NCBI GenBank assembly: GCA_910588405.1
Contig: CAJUPT010000091.1
Coordinates: 1-10,277, forward strand
Direction: 5' to 3'
Length of the DNA stretch: 10,277 nt
DNA from: an uncultured Lachnospiraceae bacterium
GTDB lineage: Bacteria; Bacillota; Clostridia; Lachnospirales; Lachnospiraceae
A program made the position numbers and the translations under genes. Below, piece after piece: positions 5,367 to 10,277 of the stretch. The notes below the pieces were generated by a model. That model made no database searches and had not been told where the DNA came from. It saw only the letters and a list, made by a program, of their open reading frames with translations. How positions within the stretch are numbered: position 1 is the stretch's first letter; every line of letters starts with the position of its first letter.

Positions 5367-8201
5367 TTACCGCTGTTCCAGATATTTCGCTATATACTGT
5401 CCCGTATACGACCGGGGATTCCTGCTGACTTCTTCCGGCGTGCCTTCCGCAATGACGGTGCCGCCCTGGTCGCCGCCCTCCGGGCCGATATCGATAATAT
5501 AATCCGCCGTCTTGATCACATCCAGGTTATGCTCGATCACCACCACCGTATTGCCGCCCTCGCACAGCCGCCTTAAAATCTCCACCAGCTTATGGACGTC
5601 GGCAAAATGCAGCCCGGTGGTGGGCTCGTCCAGAATATAAATCGTCCTGCCCGTGCTTCTGCGGCTTAACTCCGTGGCCAGCTTAATCCGCTGCGCCTCG
5701 CCGCCGGACAATGTGGTGGAGGGCTGCCCCAGTTTAATATACGACAGACCCACGTCATACAGCGTCTCGATCTTCCGCCGTACCGCCGGCACATTCTCGA
5801 AAAATTTCAGCGCCTCCTCTACCGTCATATCCAGCACGTCGTAAATGCTCTTATCCTTATATTTTACCTCCAGCGTTTCCCGGTTATACCGTTTTCCCTT
5901 ACAAACCTCACAGGGCACATACACGTCCGGCAGGAAATGCATCTCAATCTTCAGTATGCCGTCGCCGCTGCAGGCTTCGCACCGGCCGCCCTTTACGTTA
6001 AAGCTGAACCTTCCTTTTTGATAGCCTTTTGCCTTCGCGTCCGCCGTCGCCGCAAACAGATCCCGGATAATATCGAAAACGCCGGTATAAGTGGCCGGAT
6101 TTGACCGAGGCGTCCTGCCGATGGGGGACTGGTCGATGGCGATCACCTTGTCCAGCTGCTCCGTTCCCTCGATGCTTTTGTGCTTCCCCGGAATGGTTCT
6201 GGCTCTGTTCAGCCTTCTGGCCAGCTCCTTGTACAAAATTTCATTGACCAGCGAGCTTTTTCCCGAACCAGACACGCCGGTTACGCAGGTCATCACTCCT
6301 AACGGGAACCTCACGTCGATATTTTTTAAGTTATGTTCCGCCGCACCCTTTACCAGAAGATAACCTGAGGGCTCCCTCCGGGCTTCCGGCACTGGAATCT
6401 TTTTCCGTCCGCTCAGATATGCCCCTGTTACGGACTGGCGGCTTTTCATCAGCTGCTGGGCGGTGCCTGCGGCCACCACCTCGCCGCCATGCTCCCCGGC
6501 CCCGGGACCGATATCCACGATATAATCTGCCGCCAGCATGGTTTCCTCGTCATGCTCCACCACCAACACACTGTTTCCCAGATCCCGCAGGTGGAGCAGC
6601 GTTTTCAAAAGCTTTCCGTTGTCCCTCTGATGAAGTCCGATGCTGGGCTCATCCAGAATATAGGCCACGCCGATCAGGCCGGAGCCGATCTGAGTTGCCA
6701 GACGAATCCGCTGGGCCTCGCCGCCGGACAGGGTGGCTGTTCCTCTGGACAGCGTCAGATATTCAAGCCCCACATCCACCAGAAACTGAATTCTGGCCCG
6801 TATCTCTCTTAAAAGCTGATCGCCGATGGCCTGCTGGGCGGGAGTCAGCTCAAGAGTCTTCAGATACCCGTTCAGATTCCGTATAGACATGGCTGTCACT
6901 TCATATATATTCTTGTCCGCCACGGTCACTGCCAGGGAAGTGGCTTTCAGCCGCTGCCCCCGGCATACCTTACAGGGTGTAATCCGCATAAAGCTTTCAT
7001 ACTCCGCTTTCATGCTCTCCGACCCCGTCTCCCGGTATCTGCGCTCCACATTGCGGATCAGGCCGTCAAAGGCCACGTCGTAAACGCCCTCGCCCCGCAT
7101 TCCTTTATAGTGAACCCGCACCTTACGCCCGTCCGTCCCGTGGATCAGAATCTCCTTTACCTCGTCAGAGTATTCTTCAAAAGGCGTATGCAGGTCAAAA
7201 TGATACTCTTTCGCCAGCGCATCCAGAATAGCTCTGGTATAACTGCCCGGATCGGTGCAGGACTGCCAGCCCGTCACGGTGATCGCCCCGTCGGCAATGC
7301 TCATCGTCTTATCCGGAATCATCAGATCCTCGTCAAATTCCATCTTATAGCCCAGACCCGCACATTCCGGACAGGCGCCGAAAGGATTGTTAAAGGAAAA
7401 GCTTCTGGGCTCCACTTCCTCCACGCTGATGCCGCAGTCCGGGCAGGAAAAGCTCTGGCTGAAATTCATGGACTCGCCGTCAACCACATCCACGGTCATC
7501 AGCCCGTCGGACAGATTCATCACCGTCTCAATGGAATCCGTCAGCCGCTTTTCGATTCCCTCCCGAATGGCCAGCCGGTCCACCACAATCTCAATCGTAT
7601 GCTTGATATTTTTATCCAGGGCAATTTCTTCCGTCAGCTCATACAGATTTCCGTTGATCCGCACCCGGACAAATCCGCCCCGCTTCGCCTGATCCAGCAC
7701 CTTTTCATGACGGCCCTTTTTCCCCCGTACCACCGGCGCCAGAAGCTGCAGCTTCGTCCTCTCCGGCAGCTGCATCAGCACATCCACCATCTGATCCACC
7801 GTCTGCTTCCGGATCTCCCTGCCGCATTTCGGACAGTGGGGAATACCGATTCTGGCATAGAGCAGCCGGAAATAATCATAAATCTCCGTCACCGTTCCCA
7901 CCGTAGACCTGGGATTCCGGTTCGTGGTCTTCTGATCGATGGAAATGGCAGGGGACAGCCCCTCGATGCTCTCCACATCCGGCTTCTCCATCTGCCCCAG
8001 AAACATCCGGGCATAGGAGGACAGGGATTCCATATACCGCCGCTGCCCTTCCGCATAGATTGTGTCAAAGGCCAGGGAGGATTTTCCCGAGCCGCTTAAA
8101 CCGGTCAATACCACCAGTTCATTTCTCGGAATATCCACAGACAGATTTTTTAAGTTGTGTTCGTTTGCTCCCCGGATTTTTATATACTGCTTCCTTGCCA
8201 T
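5367..8201 (-). CDS. uvrA: Excinuclease ABC subunit A
   Basis: The DNA-damage sensor of nucleotide excision repair: a dimeric ABC-type ATPase that finds lesions and loads UvrB. The 944-residue protein matches the usual length. The first ATPase module has Walker A GLSGSGKS (34-41), signature LSGGEAQR (491-498) and Walker B ILDEPSIGLH (515-524). The second has GVSGSGKS (642-649), LSGGEAQR (831-838) and ILDEPTTGLH (856-865). Zinc modules are Cys253/256/277/280 and Cys741/744/764/767. The start was chosen at ATG 8201 (MARKQYIKIRGANEHNLKN), with AAAGAGG five bases upstream. An upstream in-frame ATG at 8246 would add 15 residues that do not look like UvrA. It follows uvrB by 112 bases on the same strand, an expected operon. 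No terminator is apparent after its stop, so some transcripts may continue into the next unit. Confidence 0.97.
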   Translation of the reverse strand: MARKQYIKIRGANEHNLKNLSVDIPRNELVVLTGLSGSGKSSLAFDTIYAEGQRRYMESLSSYARMFLGQMEKPDVESIEGLSPAISIDQKTTNRNPRSTVGTVTEIYDYFRLLYARIGIPHCPKCGREIRKQTVDQMVDVLMQLPERTKLQLLAPVVRGKKGRHEKVLDQAKRGGFVRVRINGNLYELTEEIALDKNIKHTIEIVVDRLAIREGIEKRLTDSIETVMNLSDGLMTVDVVDGESMNFSQSFSCPDCGISVEEVEPRSFSFNNPFGACPECAGLGYKMEFDEDLMIPDKTMSIADGAITVTGWQSCTDPGSYTRAILDALAKEYHFDLHTPFEEYSDEVKEILIHGTDGRKVRVHYKGMRGEGVYDVAFDGLIRNVERRYRETGSESMKAEYESFMRITPCKVCRGQRLKATSLAVTVADKNIYEVTAMSIRNLNGYLKTLELTPAQQAIGDQLLREIRARIQFLVDVGLEYLTLSRGTATLSGGEAQRIRLATQIGSGLIGVAYILDEPSIGLHQRDNGKLLKTLLHLRDLGNSVLVVEHDEETMLAADYIVDIGPGAGEHGGEVVAAGTAQQLMKSRQSVTGAYLSGRKKIPVPEARREPSGYLLVKGAAEHNLKNIDVRFPLGVMTCVTGVSGSGKSSLVNEILYKELARRLNRARTIPGKHKSIEGTEQLDKVIAIDQSPIGRTPRSNPATYTGVFDIIRDLFAATADAKAKGYQKGRFSFNVKGGRCEACSGDGILKIEMHFLPDVYVPCEVCKGKRYNRETLEVKYKDKSIYDVLDMTVEEALKFFENVPAVRRKIETLYDVGLSYIKLGQPSTTLSGGEAQRIKLATELSRRSTGRTIYILDEPTTGLHFADVHKLVEILRRLCEGGNTVVVIEHNLDVIKTADYIIDIGPEGGDQGGTVIAEGTPEEVSRNPRSYTGQYIAKYLEQR

Positions 8202-8313
8202 TTTTACCTCTTTCCCGCACACCTGCCGCGTCATTGAAACCCGCATCCGAAAGCTGCCTCAGCCTTTCATCCCGCCGCACCGGTTATTCGGAAACGGAAG
8301 ATGCCGGTTCCCG

Positions 8314-10277
8314 TTACAGATCTTCCAGTATCTGTTTCAGTTCCATCATCCTGTCACGCAGCCTTGCCGCCTCCTCGAAATTCAGCTCCGCCGCCGCCTG
8401 GTGCATTTTCTTCTTCACGTCCCCGATACATTTTTTCAGTTCCTTCTCGTCCATGGACTCCGGATCTTTTTCCAGTTTCGCGGAAACGCCCTCCACCGCA
8501 CTGGAAATGCTGATCAGATCCCGCACCGCCTTCTTAATGGTCACAGGCGTAATGCCGTGGGCTTCATTATATTCCTGCTGAATTTTCCGTCTCCGGTTGG
8601 TCTCCCCGATGGCCACCTTCATGGAGTCCGTAATCATATCCGCATACATAATCACATGGCCATCCACATTCCGGGCCGCACGGCCAATAGTCTGTATCAG
8701 AGAAGTCTCCGAACGCAGAAACCCTTCCTTATCCGCATCCAGTATGGCCACCAGGCTGATCTCCGGAATATCCAGCCCCTCCCTAAGCAGGTTAATGCCC
8801 ACCAGCACATCGAACAAATCCATTCTCATATCCCGGATAATTTCCATCCGCTCCAAAGCGTCGATGTCCGAATGAAGATATTTCACCCGAATCCCCGCCT
8901 CCCGCATATAATCCGTCAGATCTTCTGCCATCCGTTTGGTCAGCGTAGTCACCAACACCTTGTACTTCCTGTCCACCTCCCGGCGCACCTCCGCCACCAG
9001 GTCGTCGATCTGGCCTTCAACCGGCCGCACCTCTATGGAAGGATCTAAAAGCCCTGTGGGGCGTATAATCTGCTCCGTCCGCATCATCTCATGCTCTTCC
9101 TCATACACATTCGGCGTTGCGGAAACAAAAAGCATCTGGTCGATCTTCTGCTCAAACTCCTGGAAATTCAGCGGCCGGTTATCCAGCGCCGAGGGCAGAC
9201 GGAAACCATATTCCACCAACGTAGTCTTTCGGGAGCGGTCCCCGGCGTACATCCCCCTGACCTGGGGAATCGTAATATGAGACTCATCCACAATAATCAG
9301 AAATTCTTCCGGAAAATAATCCATCAGCGTATAGGGAGGAATCCCCGGCGCAAGCCCCGTCAGATGGCGGGAATAATTCTCAATGCCGGAACAGAAACCG
9401 GTTTCCTTCATCATTTCCACGTCAAAATTCGTGCGCTCCGAAATCCGCTGGGCCTCCAGCAGCTTGTCCGACTTCCGGAAATACGCCACCTGCTCTTTCA
9501 GTTCTTCCAGAATCGCCGCCGCCGCTCTGTCGATCTGCTCTTTCGGCACCACATAATGGGAGGCCGGGAATATGGCCACATGCTCCAGCCTGGCTTTCAC
9601 CTCGCCCGTCAGCACATCCATCTCCGTAATCCGCTCTACCTCGTCGCCGAAAAACTCGATGCGCACCGCCGTATCCGTGGCCTCCGCCAGATAAACCTCC
9701 AGCACATCCCCCCGCACCCGGAAAGAGCCCCGCTTGAAATCCATCTCGCTGCGGATATACTGGATATCGATCAGCTTTCTGATCACCTCATCCCTGTCCT
9801 TTATCATACCCGGCCGCAAGGAAATTACCATATTTTTATAGTCGATTGGGCTTCCCAGACCGTAGATACAGGACACGGAAGCAATAATCACCACATCCTG
9901 CCGCTCCGACAGCGCCGCCGTGGCCGAATGCCGCAGCTTGTCGATTTCGTCGTTGATGGAGGAGTCTTTTTCTATATAAGTATCCGTTGAGGGAACGTAG
10001 GCTTCCGGCTGGTAATAGTCGTAGTAGGAGACAAAATATTCCACCGCATTCTCCGGGAAAAATTCCTTGAACTCGCCGTACAGCTGGGCAGCGAGGGTCT
10101 TATTGTGCGCTATTACCAAAGTGGGCTTGTTCAGCTGCGCAATCACGTTCGCCATCGTAAAGGTCTTTCCGGAACCCGTAACCCCCAGTAAAGTCTGGAA
10201 TTGATTGCCTTCCTGGAACCCTTTGACCAGGGCTTCTATGGCCTGGGGCTGGTCGCCGGTGGGCTTGTATTCGCTGT
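8314..10277 (-). CDS. uvrB: Excinuclease ABC subunit B, N-terminus beyond window
   Basis: The damage-verifying helicase-like subunit that receives lesion DNA from UvrA and recruits UvrC for incision. The window holds 653 residues; the frame is open at the right edge, starting SEYKPTGDQPQAIEALV, so only about ten N-terminal residues are missing. Using fragment numbering, Walker A is GVTGSGKT (31-38), the beta-hairpin with YYDYYQPEAYVP is at 84-95, motif II DESH at 330-333, SATP at 385-388 and motif VI IGRAAR at 530-535. A C-terminal UVR motif that binds UvrC lies at about 611-645. An ATG at 10155 would exclude the Walker A and is not the true start. The promoter and any LexA operator lie outside the window. 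Confidence 0.97.
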   Translation of the reverse strand, partial: SEYKPTGDQPQAIEALVKGFQEGNQFQTLLGVTGSGKTFTMANVIAQLNKPTLVIAHNKTLAAQLYGEFKEFFPENAVEYFVSYYDYYQPEAYVPSTDTYIEKDSSINDEIDKLRHSATAALSERQDVVIIASVSCIYGLGSPIDYKNMVISLRPGMIKDRDEVIRKLIDIQYIRSEMDFKRGSFRVRGDVLEVYLAEATDTAVRIEFFGDEVERITEMDVLTGEVKARLEHVAIFPASHYVVPKEQIDRAAAAILEELKEQVAYFRKSDKLLEAQRISERTNFDVEMMKETGFCSGIENYSRHLTGLAPGIPPYTLMDYFPEEFLIIVDESHITIPQVRGMYAGDRSRKTTLVEYGFRLPSALDNRPLNFQEFEQKIDQMLFVSATPNVYEEEHEMMRTEQIIRPTGLLDPSIEVRPVEGQIDDLVAEVRREVDRKYKVLVTTLTKRMAEDLTDYMREAGIRVKYLHSDIDALERMEIIRDMRMDLFDVLVGINLLREGLDIPEISLVAILDADKEGFLRSETSLIQTIGRAARNVDGHVIMYADMITDSMKVAIGETNRRRKIQQEYNEAHGITPVTIKKAVRDLISISSAVEGVSAKLEKDPESMDEKELKKCIGDVKKKMHQAAAELNFEEAARLRDRMMELKQILEDL

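Noticed and set aside
7110..9990. Several 300-codon plus-strand frames opposite uvrA and uvrB
   Set aside because: All lie antisense to highly conserved genes and give low-complexity H/R/L/P-rich products, as expected from codon bias on the other strand.
1..10277. CRISPR array, tRNA, rRNA or complete insertion sequence
   Set aside because: No regularly spaced long repeats, no tRNA- or rRNA-like conserved stretches, and no transposase frame were found.

Overview
The window looks like a chromosomal segment of an anaerobic Firmicute, most likely a clostridial relative of the Lachnospiraceae type. The support is GC-moderate coding DNA, strong AGGAGG-like ribosome sites, sigma-A style promoters, and protein variants typical of that group. 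Genus and species cannot be read from the sequence. Every confident gene lies on the minus strand, so transcription runs from high to low coordinates.

From right to left, positions 10277-8314 hold uvrB (its first few codons lie beyond the window) and 8201-5367 hold uvrA. Together they supply the damage-recognition part of nucleotide excision repair. No clear terminator follows uvrA. A textbook sigma-A promoter (TTGACT, 17 bp, TATAAT; 5300-5272) then starts a second unit with a roughly 180-nt hairpin-containing leader. This unit contains a small coiled-coil/zinc-ribbon protein (5082-4606), a 145-nt spacer with three consecutive predicted hairpins, and a Suv3-type DExH RNA helicase with a C-terminal four-cysteine knuckle (4460-2517). 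A 230-nt AT-rich gap carries the guaA promoter region. guaA (GMP synthase, 2286-742) ends in a strong intrinsic terminator (733-691).

The left 690 bases are different: AT-rich, no convincing complete gene, and dense in short repeats. They contain three tandem GGTGGAAA units, DnaA-box-like sequences, an 11-bp tandem repeat with a GGTTCTA core, several inverted repeats, and the first 13 codons of an unrecognised gene leaving the window at position 1. The 3' end of guaA is a known integration hotspot for genomic islands, so this may be the edge of an integrated element. That is inference: no integrase and no second attachment-site copy is visible here.

The main points for a second look are the possible island boundary at guaA, the iteron/DnaA-like cluster beside it, the zinc-ribbon plus Suv3-like helicase pair with its structured RNA leaders, and a perfect DnaA-box sequence lying between the -35 and -10 of that pair's promoter. 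The excision repair and GMP synthase genes look ordinary and intact.
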